A DNA stretch of 64,000 nt from Cryptomeria japonica (taxonomy: Eukaryota > Streptophyta > Pinopsida > Cupressales > Cupressaceae). The translations under genes and the position numbers were made by a program. The stretch lies in assembly GCF_030272615.1 (NCBI RefSeq), contig NC_081406.1:474349400-474413399 (forward strand), written 5' to 3'. The notes under the pieces were generated by a model that was not told the DNA's origin, did no database searches, and worked only from the letters and a program-made list of their open reading frames with translations. How positions within the stretch are numbered: position 1 is the first letter of the stretch; each line of letters starts with the position of its first letter. This document shows positions 22,708-34,747 of the stretch, one piece after another.

Positions 22708-24871
22708 GGTAGAGTACAGAGGGAAAAGGCAAATGTGATATGACTGTGGGGGGAGAGGGATACAACCCGTTAGATGTTGGTTCCTGCAAGGCTTGGGCAG
22801 ATGTACTCTGATATGATGCAGTAGCGGGACAAGGCAGAGAGGGTAGTTTGGGAGGCAGGGTACTATAGGGGACTATACCATGGAGCAGTACCTATAGCGC
22901 AACGAGCATCTTCATACACTGAGAGTGTGTGATCCCACAGGACATAGAGTCAGAGGCCCACACAAAGCTAGCAGACAGGTGGCTCAGTGGGTTTTAGGCC
23001 ACCGAGAGGAGGGGGAGCAGAAGGATCAGGTGGAGGAGGTGCAGAGGAGGGGGGTGGAGAGATAGGAGGGTAGAGCTAGCTCCATTTTGGCTCGTGTATC
23101 ATATTTTGACCCTTCGGTGTGATCATTGTATTATGACAGACATATTCATCTTTTTGAGCTTATATGCATATATATGATTTGTGGTGGTGGATGTTGTGTA
23201 TACTTTATTATGATGGATTCTATTTATTTTCTTGTGATATGATGTATGGATGGTAATTATGGATATGTTGTGTTGACCTATTTGTGATGCAGTGTGGATG
23301 CTTATATATGTATGCTTATGATATGTTGTTGATATGTTTATGGATGCAGAATGAGTGATCATGTTTTTTGATGTGTATATATGTTTAATATGCAAATGTA
23401 TGATGGATATGTAGATGTAAATGATTTATGATGAATGAAAAATTAGCATAGGTGCAATCTATATGAGGAATGAGTGTAATTCCATTTATACAGATATTGG
23501 AATGTAAGTCACCGATGGTATGCAAATGATGTTATGTAAATGAATGAGTAATGTAATGTAATCTACAATGGATAAATGATGTATGCAATGAAATCTAAGT
23601 GCAACCTATGTGGTAAATGTTTGTGAAAAAATGATAATCTAAATGAGTAGTGTAATGAAATGAATAAGTAATGCAACCTAAATAAAATCTATATGAATAA
23701 TGCCACCTACATGGGTAAAGTGAATGAATAATGCAAAGAGGGAATATGTCGATAGTAAGACAATGATCTTAGATAGAAAATAGAAGAATGTGGAATAGAA
23801 GGGGGGGTTAATTGAGGACTCCATGGGATTATTAGTTTAGGACTTTATGAAATGATGGTGAGAGTTGTGCACAAAAATGTGGAGAGCCAACCTAGTTTGA
23901 TATTTCCTTGGGTAACCCGCACCACTAATTATAGGATTCAGGATGCCATGAGAAACCCAAGGCTTGGATTAACTCACAGTCAAATGGGAATTTCTTACAC
24001 ACAGCTATGCAAGTGTTGAGAAACACTAATACAAAGTTGTGGGTACATGCAAGGAAACCCTCAAACACACTGATACCTCTTGTACACGAGAGGGTAAGTG
24101 TTGATAAACACTAGTACCAGGTTGCTGGTTAATACAAGAGAGATCCAAAACATGCCATGCTATGAAAATATGCCCCAGTATGCATCTATTGTAAACATAC
24201 CTAGATATGAAAAATCCGGGCAGTCGTAGGGAAAAAGATGCAAGTCTAAATGAAAAATCCAAGAAATCAAACAAGTCATTCTCTCATGACCAACTGACAC
24301 CTCTTGCCAAGAGTAGGATTAGGGTGGAGGATTAATTTGCCAGGCAAGGAAAGGATTCATCCCTAGGGCAAAGGACAGAGTGGGTGGACTTTTGGATTAG
24401 GCAAGTGATCGTATGGCTTTGAAGATTAACTTGTGGAATTAGGACTATTCTCAAGACTCCATGAAGCTCACACACAGGCACACAAGCTCGGTTTGATGGG
24501 ACATTCTTTATTCATGATTTAGGTGAAGAATCATCATCATACGCGTGATTTATTTAGAGGTACAAGGGAAATAATTTTGTGATGGGCGGTTTGGATAGTG
24601 ACGGTGATGGAGCACCGACCTGATAGATAATGGATCTAGTTTATTTACCTTGGGGCCTGCATGAAGGTTTTCACCAAGGTACTTGTTCATAGCGCCACAA
24701 AGTGGTTTTCATTCATGAACGAATTGACTTTTATTTTATTTTGGTGTCACAAGGTGCCTGTTTGTCAGGTTTTCACTAGAGTGACGATCTTTTTTCAATA
24801 TCTTTTTCTCATTTTTATGTATTTTTCATGATTTTTTTTATTTTTTTGACAATTAATGACTTTCTAAGGAC
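22708..24871 (-). other. Tat2 3' region between integrase and the antisense PMD ORF
   Basis: About 2.2 kb without a supported gene. From 23130 to 23730 the + strand is rich in ATG, GATG and AATGA words and looks like decayed simple repeats. Two short perfect hairpins, AGTGTTGAGAAACACT (24012-24027) and AGTGTTGATAAACACT (24097-24112), lie in a degenerate 85-bp tandem repeat. 24790-24850 is T-rich. Confidence 0.55.
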
Positions 24872-26237
24872 TAGGCATAGAATCTTTTTAGGTGCATGAT
24901 ATTAATTGGATCATCCAGAGGATCTCCTTCAGGAGTAGTCAACTGATAGGCCCCTGATAAATATTTTGTTGTGATTACATATGGTCCAAGCTAATTAGGC
25001 TTGAACTTGCCTTTATTTTCTCTTTCTTTAAGGTTTTTCTGATTGTCCATGAGGACAAGATCACCAATTTCAAATTCCCAGGTTCTGACTTTCTTATGGT
25101 AACTCATGCGTAGACGATTTTGATATACCCAGAGATGGTTCAAGGCCTTGAGGCCCCTTTCATCTAACAATTCTAGCTCTTGTAGTTGGGAAATTTTGTA
25201 TTCTTCATCTGGTAGGATATTTTGCAACGATACCCTTAGAGAGGGGATCTCGATCTCAAGGGGGAGGATGGATTTTGAGCCAAAGACAAGGGAATAGGGG
25301 GTGGCACTTGTGGGTGTGCGGATGGAAGTTTGGTAGGCCCACAAAGAAGTATGGAGTTGGAGGTGCCAATCACGCCCAGCTTCATTGACTATTTTTTTGA
25401 GGATTTTGATTAGGGTTTTGTTAGAAGCCTCTGCTTGACCATTACCTTGGGGTAATATGGGGTGGAGAAGTGATGTTGGATGTCAAATTTATGGCAGAGT
25501 TCTTTGACATCCTGGTTTTTAAATTGTCTTCCATTATCTTTAATGATAACTTTTGGGATGCCATATCGACAAATCAAGTAATTCAGGATGAATTTGGATA
25601 TCTGCTTACCAATGGTAAAAGTAAGAGGGATAGCCTCTACCCACTTGGTGAAATACTCGATGGTAGTGATAATGAATTTATGCCCATTGGAGGATGAAGG
25701 GTGGATTTTCCCAATGAGATCAAACCCCCACTATGACAAGGGTTAGGGTGTAATGAATGGCTGCAATTCTTGTGATGGCACATGGATCTTGTCGCCATGT
25801 TGTTGGCAAGGGATGCATTTCTTCACATAGTTATATGCATCTACTTCTATTTTAGGCCAATAATATCCTTTTCTCAAAATATTTTTAGCCAAGGTGAGCC
25901 CACTTGAGTGTACCCCATAGATGCCTTCGTGCACTTCACGTAGTGCCCATTCCACCTCTTGTTTATCTAAACACCTTAGGAGGGAGCCACCAAAATGTCT
26001 TCTGAATAGGGTGTCTCCAAGGATGGTGTAATGAGCACATCAACGAATGAAGGTTTGTTGTTGGGTTTTTGTAAGGTGTGGGGGAATGGTGTTGTCTTTC
26101 AGGAAAGCAAAGGTTTCTTGGTACCAGGGGGACTCAGGACCAATGAGTACACACACCATTTCGAAATCTGGTAGATCGTATGCCGGTATGAATAGTTGCT
26201 CAACAAAGAACTCACACTTCTGACTATGTGCTGGCAT
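24872..26237 (-). pseudogene. Tat2 integrase
   Basis: Frame 26040-26237 links RNase H to integrase. Frame 25743-25955 has the zinc-binding part (HEGIYGVHSSG ... CIPCQQHGD, HHCC). The core follows in the same frame after TAA: WGFDLIGKIHPSSSNGHKF (first Asp) and IPKVIIKDNGRQFKNQ (second Asp). A frameshift near 25450 disrupts the segment with the catalytic Glu. The C-terminal part (24991-25344) has PYSLVFGSKSILPLEIEIP and, past a TAG at 24991-24993, LGPYVITTKYLSGAYQL down to MHLKRFYA at 24872. The protein inserts element cDNA into the genome. Confidence 0.87.
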
Positions 26238-26891
26238 CTAAAGGAGAGATCCAATGGTGGCCATTGCATCTGCAGCCCTATTGTTTGTTCGCGGGACTTG
26301 ATCAAACTTGATCATTGTGAAGTGCTGCTTAAGATCTTCAACCATGCTACGATAGGGGAGAAGTTTGTCATCTTTTGTTTGGTATTCATCATTGACTTGT
26401 TTTATGACAAGTTGGGAATCACCATAGACTTGTAATTCCCTTATCTTCCACTGGATAGCCAAGCGTAATCATGTAATGAGTGCCTCATATTCTGTGATGT
26501 TGTTGGTACATGCAAAAGCTATCTTGTATGACTTTGGGATGCAATCTCCTTGAGGTGTGATCAATAGTATTCCTTCCCCTGATCCATTTTGGGTGCAAGA
26601 GTCATCAAAGTATAACTGCCATGTGGAGGATGTGGTGATAGTCATAATGAATTCATCCGATAGTTCTGTAAGAATAGGATGGCCACCTAGAAGTGGAGCG
26701 TCAACTATCTGGTCTGCGATGAATTGTCCCTTGATTGCTTTTCTATCTACATATTCAATGTTAAAATTGCTTAACAACATGACCCATTTAGTGATTCTAC
26801 CAATGAGGGCATCTTTTGACAAGAGATATTTAAGCGAGTCAATCTTAGCAATCAATTTTGTTTTGTTGTTCAGTATGTAGTGTCAGAGTTT
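26238..26891 (-). pseudogene. Tat2 second RNase H (archaeal-type aRNH)
   Basis: In the same frame as reverse transcriptase (26469-26855 and 26238-26462, one stop between). It has WQLYFDDSCTQNGSG (Asp), NNITEYEALIT (Glu), LQVYGDSQLVIKQV (Asp) and NNRAADAMATIGSLL (Asp). All four acidic positions of an RNase H are kept, unlike in the first RNase H domain. A second RNase H after the native one is a defining feature of the Tat lineage in plants. It would remove the RNA strand during reverse transcription. Confidence 0.85.
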
Positions 26892-28436
26892 CTATGTACT
26901 AAATACCGATGTGAGGCATTCTCTTTCAATGGGGGTATAATTGAGTTCATACCCCACTAGTGTCCGACTGATGTAATATATGGCATGTTCCTTCCCTTGA
27001 TCATCTATTTGTGCCAATAATGCCCCCAATGCCACTGTGGTAGCACATATGTACAAAATAAGAGGTTTTCCAAGAGTAGGAAGCATAAGCACTAGAGGTG
27101 ACACCAGATATTCTTTGAGCTTTTCAAAGGCCTTTTGACACAAGCAATCCCATTTTAATTTTGTGTCTTTGTGCCTCAGGTGTGCAAATGGATGGCATTT
27201 ATCTGCAAGTTGTGAAATAAAACATCTAATAGATTGGAGTTTCCCCTGGAGGCTGTGCAGTTGTCTGAGAGTCTTCGGTGGAGGCATTTCCATGATGGAT
27301 TTCACCTTTGCAGGATTGACTTTGATGCCTATGCGAGAAACAATGAAACCTAGTAGTTTTCCCGATGTGACACCAAAAACAAACTTCTTAGGATTGAGGC
27401 ACAGTTTGTATTTTTCCAATCTTTCAAAGATCTACTTTAAGATAGGAATGTGCTCCTGTCTTGTCTTTGATTTGCCTAGCAGATCATCCACATAATCCTC
27501 CATAATTTTATGCAAGAGGTCATGAAAAATTGTTGTCATGGAACGCTGATATGTGGCTCCAGCATTTTTGAGGCCAAAAGGCATGACCCGGTAATAGAAA
27601 GTTCCCCATGGTGTTGTGAACGCAGTTTTATGTTGATCTTCGTCTACAATCCTAATTTGATTATATCCAAAAAATCCATCCATAAGTGATAGCATCTCAT
27701 GTCCTACTGTAAGGTCCACAATCATATCTATGTTGGGGAGTGAGAAATCATCTTTAGGACAAGCCTTGTTTAGATCTTGGAAATCAGTACAGATGTGGAT
27801 GCCCCCAATAGGTTTGCCGACAGGTACAATGTTGGATACCCATTCAGCGTAGTCTATTGGTCTGATGAATTCTGTATCCAACATCTTTCAGAGTTTTGCC
27901 TTGATGAGGAGTGCAATATGTGGATGCATTTTGCACAACTTCTATTTTACGGGTTTTGCATCTAAGCAAACAGTGAGATTATGAACCACCAAGTCAGGAT
28001 CTAGACCTAGCATGTCAGCATAGGACCATGCAAAATTGATTTTTGTCTCTCTGAGGAAATGGATGAAGTCTTGTTTCTCTTGCTCTGTGAGGGACTTGGC
28101 AATGAGCACATTTTTTGGAATGTCTTCGGTGCCCATATTGATATTGTTTGTTTTTTCTATTTAAAAATTTGACCTATCTTGTGGAAGATAACCGATGGTA
28201 GGGAGGTCAAGTCCCTCATCCTCAAGTGCCTTTTCTAGATTTTCACTTTCAGATACGCCCTTTTTTTTTGCTTTTTGCTCATCCAAAGGTGCCTTGAAGA
28301 GGTTTTCACCTAGGGAATCATGTTTTTTCTTTTTATTATCTTTTTTGTGGCTAAGGGCATTGACCTGACTACCAAAGTATCCTTTTTCATGTAGTTGAAT
28401 ACCGTGTATCCTGCTGCAGTCTTCCAAATTTTGCAT
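26892..28436 (-). pseudogene. Tat2 reverse transcriptase and first RNase H
   Basis: All pieces (28161-28436, 27942-28136, 27432-27884, 26892-27419) share one frame and are separated only by stop codons. The pre-RT linker has FAWSYADMLGLDPDLVVHNL. The RT core has MDGFFGYNQI (Asp 69 of the 27884 frame), the block FYYRVMPFGLKNAGATYQRS and catalytic YVDD (residues 131-134). The connection and first RNase H follow (LYICATTVALGALLAQ ... ISRTLVGYELNYTPIERECL). In this RNase H the first acidic residue expected in the YIxxTD-like block is not seen, so the domain may be degenerate, as is reported for elements with two RNase H domains. Confidence 0.9.
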
Positions 28437-28491
28437 AGTCAGGAGAGTAATGAGAGCATTATCATCGGTGCAAATATCTAAAGTGGGTTTG

Positions 28492-28914
28492 TCATTGGCC
28501 CCAGTCTATGAGTTCAGGATGGACAAGATGTAGCTCGTGTGGAATGGGAGGGATTATGGGGGTGATGGTGTTGACGTGAGTGTCAAATAAGATGTCATTT
28601 TCGTATTCATGAGGCATTTCATGGAACTCCTCTTCGTTAGAGTTTTTGATATCCAAAGAAGGACTTGAAGGGGCACCAACGATAGTAATCTTAGGCATCA
28701 GGGTGTACCCCAAGCCTCTGTTGTACTTGTAGGAGATAGGATTTATGGGTGATTTTCTTCCTTTCTCCTCTAGTCCCAAGCCGTGTCCTTTGTAACCCAT
28801 TTTTCGACTATAGTTGATGCTTTTGGATACATTTTTTAGGTATTTTTGTTGGGTCTTCATCTTATTCCCAATACAACCATGAAGAGACATCTGTGTCAAG
28901 GCTCTCCTCATCAA
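28492..28914 (-). pseudogene. Tat2 linker with G-patch-like motif
   Basis: A 140-codon frame begins after a frameshift from protease. It carries RKMGYKGHGLGLEEKGRKSP and then KYNRGLGYTLMPK. Spacing of glycines and aromatic residues is like a G-patch, a nucleic-acid-binding motif also found next to the protease of some retroelements. Tat1 has a similar segment. Its role here is inferred, not known. Confidence 0.6.
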
Positions 28915-28978
28915 GTGGGCCCCATTGCTGGAAGGTGGGATCTTTGCATTGTATAACCGGTTTTTTATTTATTTTGAG

Positions 28979-29881
28979 TTATTTTGGTTTGCCAAATGAC
29001 TTAGGAGATAGGATGAGGTTGCCTATTAATAAGACATCCTCCAATTTGTATTCTCGACAACCATTATCCAGGATCTTGATTTGTGGGTCTTCTTGGGATG
29101 AGGTGGAGGCAACATTTGATGTGTCAGATGGAGGAGTTGGCGAGGGTCTATTTAGTGGGAAATGATATGGATGTTTCCCCTCTAAGAGCTTGCAATATTG
29201 AAAAGGTTGTGGATCGCCTTTTATAGTGATCTCTCTTCCATTGAAGGGGAATTTGATGCATTGGTGATAAGTGGAGGGTACGGCTTGCAAGGAGTGAATC
29301 CATGGCTGACCGAGAAGGATTTTGTAGGGGAGATCAAGATCTAGTACTTGGCAAGGGGTTTCAATTGTGATAGGGCCCACTTGAAGAGGTAAGGTGACCA
29401 TGCCCTTTGAAACTCTTTCTGCATCAGCATATACTTTTATTGTGATCCTTCCTGATGTATCTACCAGGTCCTCAGAAAGTCCCTATTGTTTTATTAACTT
29501 GTATGTACACAAATTGACTCTGGATCCACCATCTATCAGGATACGTTTGAATTTATGCTTGTGGATAAGGGCTTCGATGTGCAAAGGTTTATTATGGTAT
29601 TCATTTGTAGGAGCATCATTGGAAGTGAACACAAGGTGTTGTTGGGCAGCAAGGTTTCCAATGAGAGCTTGGAATTGGGTAGCGTTGATATTATCGGGAA
29701 TGCGAGACTCGAGGAGGGCTTGTTCCAAAATTTCTTTATGGATAGGGGAAGTCTTGAGAAGTTCTAGGATGGAGATCTATGCAGGGGTCTTCCCAAGTTG
29801 GTCAAGGAGGTCATATCGACGGGTGGAAGATATGGGGGGAGGGTTTGGTGGAGGAGGAGTTCCTTGCACAGTGACTTTGCC
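28979..29881 (-). pseudogene. Tat2 protease
   Basis: Frame-mates 29483-29728 and 28979-29401, separated by a stop. The first has FKRILIDGGSRVNLCTYKL, the aspartic protease active site in DGG form. The second has the C-terminal half, VTLPLQVGPITIETPCQVLD and ILLGQPWIHSLQAVP. They match Tat1 16537-16851 part by part. The frame is that of the second half of gag, so gag and protease were one protein. Confidence 0.78.
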
Positions 29882-32096
29882 TCAGCAGGTGGTTACATTG
29901 CAATCATTTTGAGAGTAGGGGGTGGAAGGTGTAGCACCTTGAATGACTATCCTAGCAGGGTTAGGTCTACTTTGGGAAGGGAGGGGGTTAGATTCTTGGA
30001 TAGTTATGACATTGACATGATTGTTTGTGGGCTCAATGTGACCTACTAAAGAGTCAAAGCCGGTTATGTGGTTAGTGTAGTCATAGTTCACTGCGTTAGA
30101 TGATGAGATTTTTCCTTTATCATGTTTTGGGAAGGGTTCTTGGTACATTTTGAGTTTGTCATTGTTATTACCAGGTTTTGCATTTGCTACCTCAATTTCA
30201 CCCCTATCAATGAGATCTTGTATATAGATTTTAAGCTTCATGCATTTTTGTGTATCATGTCCCTTGATACAATGATACTCATAATATTCATTCTCATTAT
30301 ACCACCTAGGTTTGGGTTGATTGGGATCAAATAGGCGATTAATCGGGAAAACCGCTACGCTTGCTTGAACAAGCTTTTGCAACACCACTTCAATGGGCTC
30401 ATCAGGAGGAACAAAGTCTCTTGAAGTCCTGTTGTTGGATTGGGGTGGTCACCCCTAGATTGAGACATTGTTATGAGGCTTTTGGGATTGATTTTTATTA
30501 TTTTGATTATTGAATTAGCGATTGGTGGGGGTGGGTTTTGGAGGAGCGGCCACAGTCTGGACCCGTTTTGCATTAGTTACACTGTCATTGACTACGTTCT
30601 TGTTCTTGGACCATAAATTTAGTTTATCGTTATGATAAGAGGAAGAATTTTGAGTTGATCTTTGGTAGTGTTTCAAGGTTCCTTCCTCTAACAAAACATG
30701 TTCAAGGGCTAGGCCCTTATTAGTCAATTTTTGGAAATATTTAATGCATGAGATGTTAGAGGCCTTGATAGTTCGGGCACCAGATTATTTTTGAAATAAT
30801 TCAATTTGGTGTTGTTTTGGCATGTCCCATTGGAATTTCTTGATGAGGTGTCACCATCTTTGCAAGAAGTTAGCGAAAGTCTCTCCGGGCCTTTGCTTTG
30901 TGTTACACGGGTCCATCATGGAAACATCATTAGCCATGTTGTAGGCATAGTGAGCCACAAACTTCTTTGCCAAGTCTAGGAAGGAGATAATGGAACCTCA
31001 CAGTAAGGACAAGAACCATTGCCAGGGCATCTCCCATGAGATTCTTAGGGAAGATTCTTCGAAGGTATAGGTCACTATAGGAGACTTCTTGACATAGGAT
31101 GTGAAATTCCTAGACATGGTTGCGGGGGTCCCCTTTGCCTTTATACTTGGTGAACTTAGGGATTTCAAACCCTGGGGGGTAAGGTGCAACTGATATAGAT
31201 TGGTCATAAGGACAAGGAAAAAATTCCTCAAACAAGTAAGGTTTCCTTTTGTTAGTCTCTTCTTTCATGTCCTTGATGATGTTTTTCATGTCCTGAATTT
31301 CTTTAATGAGGTTTTGTTGTGGATTTTGGACATGATGGATTGTGTTTACCCTCATAATCAAATGAGTCATGGAAGGCACACCACCACTAATTTATTGATA
31401 TGATGAGGAATCGGGGATGTGAGAGGTGATGACCGACATCATAGGGACTTGAGTGACAATTGGTTGCGACCTACAAATTGTTGTGATAGGATTAAGTGCG
31501 GCCCAACTGAAGCTAGCAACATTGTTGACGGGAATAGAGGTTTGTGGAATAGAAATATATGGTTGGGTAGAAGAAGATGGTATATATGCATGTTGGAGAA
31601 TAGATGAGATTGGATTTGATAGTGGTATAGATGGTAAAAAGGAAGAAGGTGGAATGGAGACCACGGGGACAAATGTCGCGGGCGCTATTGGTTGGGGTTG
31701 AATGATTGGCGGGGCTGCAATTGATTGAGTTTGAATAACAGGTTTGGTGGTATGAGTGGGAGCAAGGTCTCCTTGTGGTTGTTGACCAAGGGTGGCTTTA
31801 TCAAAATCAGATGGGATTTGAGCTCCATTTTTCAGGAGGGTCTTTAGAAGTGCACTAGGATTGTGTTGGATAAATTTCTCCAACATCTCTTGATTATAAG
31901 AGTCTGCTAGGAAAGTTTGTACTTCTAGAGAGAGTTCATCTTGGTCAACCATATTAGGATTTTGTGTTTGATTTTGAATGTTAGGTTGCACGCTTTGTGT
32001 AGGATCTTGTGTAGGATATTCATATAGGACACTAATGTCTAGCATACCATATTGTTGCTCGGCCATCTTTTTCTTTTGAGATCGAGTTGTGACCAT
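29882..32096 (-). pseudogene. gag: Tat2 gag
   Basis: The start is at MVTTRSQKKK (32096). The first 234 residues are rich in Pro, Gln, Ser and Ile. After TAA (31392-31394) the same frame continues with coiled EIQDMKNIIKDMKEE and the Gag core start FEIPKFTKYKGKGDPRNHV (to 31110). Later core pieces are in shifted or interrupted frames. A frame at 30515-30727 carries GLALEHVLLEEGTLKHY. The next, 29882-30388, carries a zinc-knuckle-like YYEYHCIKGHDTQKCMKLK and the conserved FPKHDKGKISSSNA (Tat1: VKHDKGKASSSNA). The order and sequence parallel Tat1 gag. The product would form the virus-like particle. Confidence 0.8.
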
Positions 32097-34725
32097 ACAA
32101 GAATAACCTTAGAAAAGATTGAAGGAGGAAATTTTTGATGAGAGGACTTAGCAAGGCTCTTGGATTGTAGGATTTGAATTTGATGGAAATGGATTTTGCT
32201 GATTGATAGGGTCCTTGGATTAGGACACAGATTTGATTAGGATTGCACCTTAGTCCTTGGATGAGGATCTTAGGCAAGAAATGTTGATAAACCCACAAGC
32301 GAGGTAATGGCCAAGTTGGGTAGAATTTAGACCTTGGAATGATGATCAAAAAGCCTTTCTTCCACTAAGGGTTGACTAATGACCCTAAGTAAAGCAAGGA
32401 CATGAGATAAGTGTCTTGATTGACTCAAAGGATAAGGCAAAGGTACTTGGAGAGGATTCTTCTTCAAGCACAAAGCCAAGTGATTAAGGATGAGGTCTAA
32501 ATGAAACTTCACAAGGCATGCAACCTTAATGTGAGGTTAAATTGGATTAAATGATGATTTAATTTGGATTTTGAGAATTGATTTGATAATTGAAGCTGAT
32601 TGATTTTGTGATTGATTGATGCGCCAAGTCCTTAGGAAATGATTGAGGATGATTGATTGAAGAGGGATGATAGTGATTATTAGAAGAAATTTGGTGATTA
32701 GGCTATCCTTGGCATGAACATGACTCAATAGATGATTGGTTCAGATGGCAAGTTGTACAAAGGGACACGACCACCCTGATTTTGATGATAGTTGGTGTTA
32801 AAAGACAAACCTGAACCTTGATGGAGGGAACAAACTCTTAATTCATCACTAGCATCAAACTCATTGCTATGACCATGGACATAATTGTGGTAATGATGGA
32901 AGAAGGTCTTATGTTTAAGCAAGAGTTTGCAGTTTGTGTACCAAAATTTTGATGTCTAATGAGTTGTGCTTGTGTGAGCTTCTTCTTCTTGATAGGTCGG
33001 TGGATTGACTTCTTAGGATGCTTATACAACTTAGGTTTATGAAACATGAGACAAACAGAGTTTTGACACAATTAGGACTTTGTGTGGATGGTGACTAGGA
33101 TGTGACTTGGGTATGACTATGTTTGAAATTGTGACTAAGACCTTGACTTGGATGATTATTTGTTTTTAGACAAGTGTTTTTGAAAAGTGTTTGAGGATAA
33201 TGATGTGTTTAGTCTACTCTTGGCGAGTAAGTATCAAGCAAAGAAAACACAATTATCAAATGAATTTTAGCTCAAAGACAGTCATGCTCACATACAACAT
33301 TCTTAAGGCTAGCAAGGACAATAGTCATTGGATCCCAATTGGTTTCTCAGCTACAATTACCCAAAGAGGACACTTAGATGCTTGACCCCACTAGCTCCCC
33401 TCCACGACACTCACTTCTCCAGGACAACCAAACATCAATTCCCATGAAAACTCCTCATGGAAAACTTTGTGTCTCTACTAAGGGCTGTAAAAATATGGGC
33501 GGCTTTGGAGGTCCGACCTCCTGCACCAATGACTAGAAGGTTTTTGGCCACTATGCACAAGGTGTTTAATATGGCTTCCCATTAGAAGCTACCCTTTGCA
33601 GTTGCACAAGCGTAATTGAGGGCTATAGCCCAACGAAGCACCAAGAACTTAGTAGTCACGCAAGCGTGATTGAGATCTCTAGGATCCTACTAAGCACCCA
33701 ATGTGAGAGTGAACTCTCATATAGCCCCAACCATTGTTTCTTTCATCCTCAATGGCCTATTTATTATAGTGAGTTGGGAACCTCGGGTTAGGGTGTACTC
33801 ACTTAGGTCGCTCCCCTCTCACTAACTCAAACAACAACTCGGGAGGGCAGGCTTGCTAAGGGTAAAACATACGACAAACATGAAAAGCTTGGAGGGTCTG
33901 GAGTTCTGATCATCTAGATAGATGAGAGCATACTCTCCTACCTTTACGCTTTTCACAAACACAAAAAAATAATGGTTTATTTACCCCCTAATTAGATCTA
34001 AGTGCCTAGTTAAAAAAAAAGACATGATGTTTGATTGAAACTCCTAGGCAACCTGCAAAACAATTGGATTAGTGGTTTTTTGTATTTCTTAAGTCTTGGA
34101 CAGTCGAAGAAGCTGCAACACTCTTAAAATAAAATAATAGTAGCTATTGGCCTGTAGAAACAATGCACGTGTTGAACTACACTTAGGCGTGCTAAAGTGC
34201 CTACGCAGGCGCTAAAATGCCTGCGTACGCGCTGAAGAGGGCCGAAAAAAAAGAAAATGAACACAAAACATAATGGTTGATTTATACCTGTCTGTCACAT
34301 TGTTCAGGATCGATCACACTGAAGCACCTGCACATGCGCTGAAATGCCTTCGCTCACACTAAAATGCCTGCGCTTGCACTAAAAACACAGAAAATTGCAA
34401 CAAAAAAGGTTAGCGGTTAGATTTAAATTTTAAAAAAATTTAAATTTTTATAGAGGGCGGGATTATGAAAACAGTCACATTGATATAGTTTCTCCCGCGT
34501 TGAAACGTGGGCGTACGTGCTGAAACGCAAGCACCTACGGCGGTGATGTGCAGACATGCAGGAAAGCGGGAAATTAATTTAAATTTGAATTGCATGCTTT
34601 GATACGCCTGCGCACGTGCTGAAAGTTCTTTTGGTCGCGCTGATTTGCAGGTGCTTGCGCTGTTCCGATACCTGGGACTTGCACACTCACAAAAACTTGC
34701 AATAAACATTAGATTCAGGGATGTA
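32097..34725 (-). other. Tat2 5' leader
   Basis: About 2.6 kb lie between the primer-binding site and the gag start. The part nearest the LTR (34185-34660) has many short GC-rich degenerate repeats of the kind CCTGCGCACGTGCTGAAA. The block near 33780-33860 is related to the Tat1 leader. The open frames here are short and overlap on both strands, and none shows a domain. Long leaders are common in Tat elements. Confidence 0.6.
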
Positions 34726-34729
34726 GGTC

Positions 34730-34747
34730 CCACTGGGCGTGCCAAAT
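34730..34747 (-). other. Tat2 primer-binding site
   Basis: On the minus strand the LTR end CTCTTCA is followed by ATT and then TGGCACGCCCAGTGG. TGG at this place pairs with the CCA end of a tRNA. I could not assign the tRNA from memory. Confidence 0.7.

Noticed and set aside
22164-22789. Pro/Ser/Leu-rich minus-strand frames opposite the PMD gene
   Set aside because: They are the complement of the Gly/Glu/Arg-rich coding strand of the PMD ORF.
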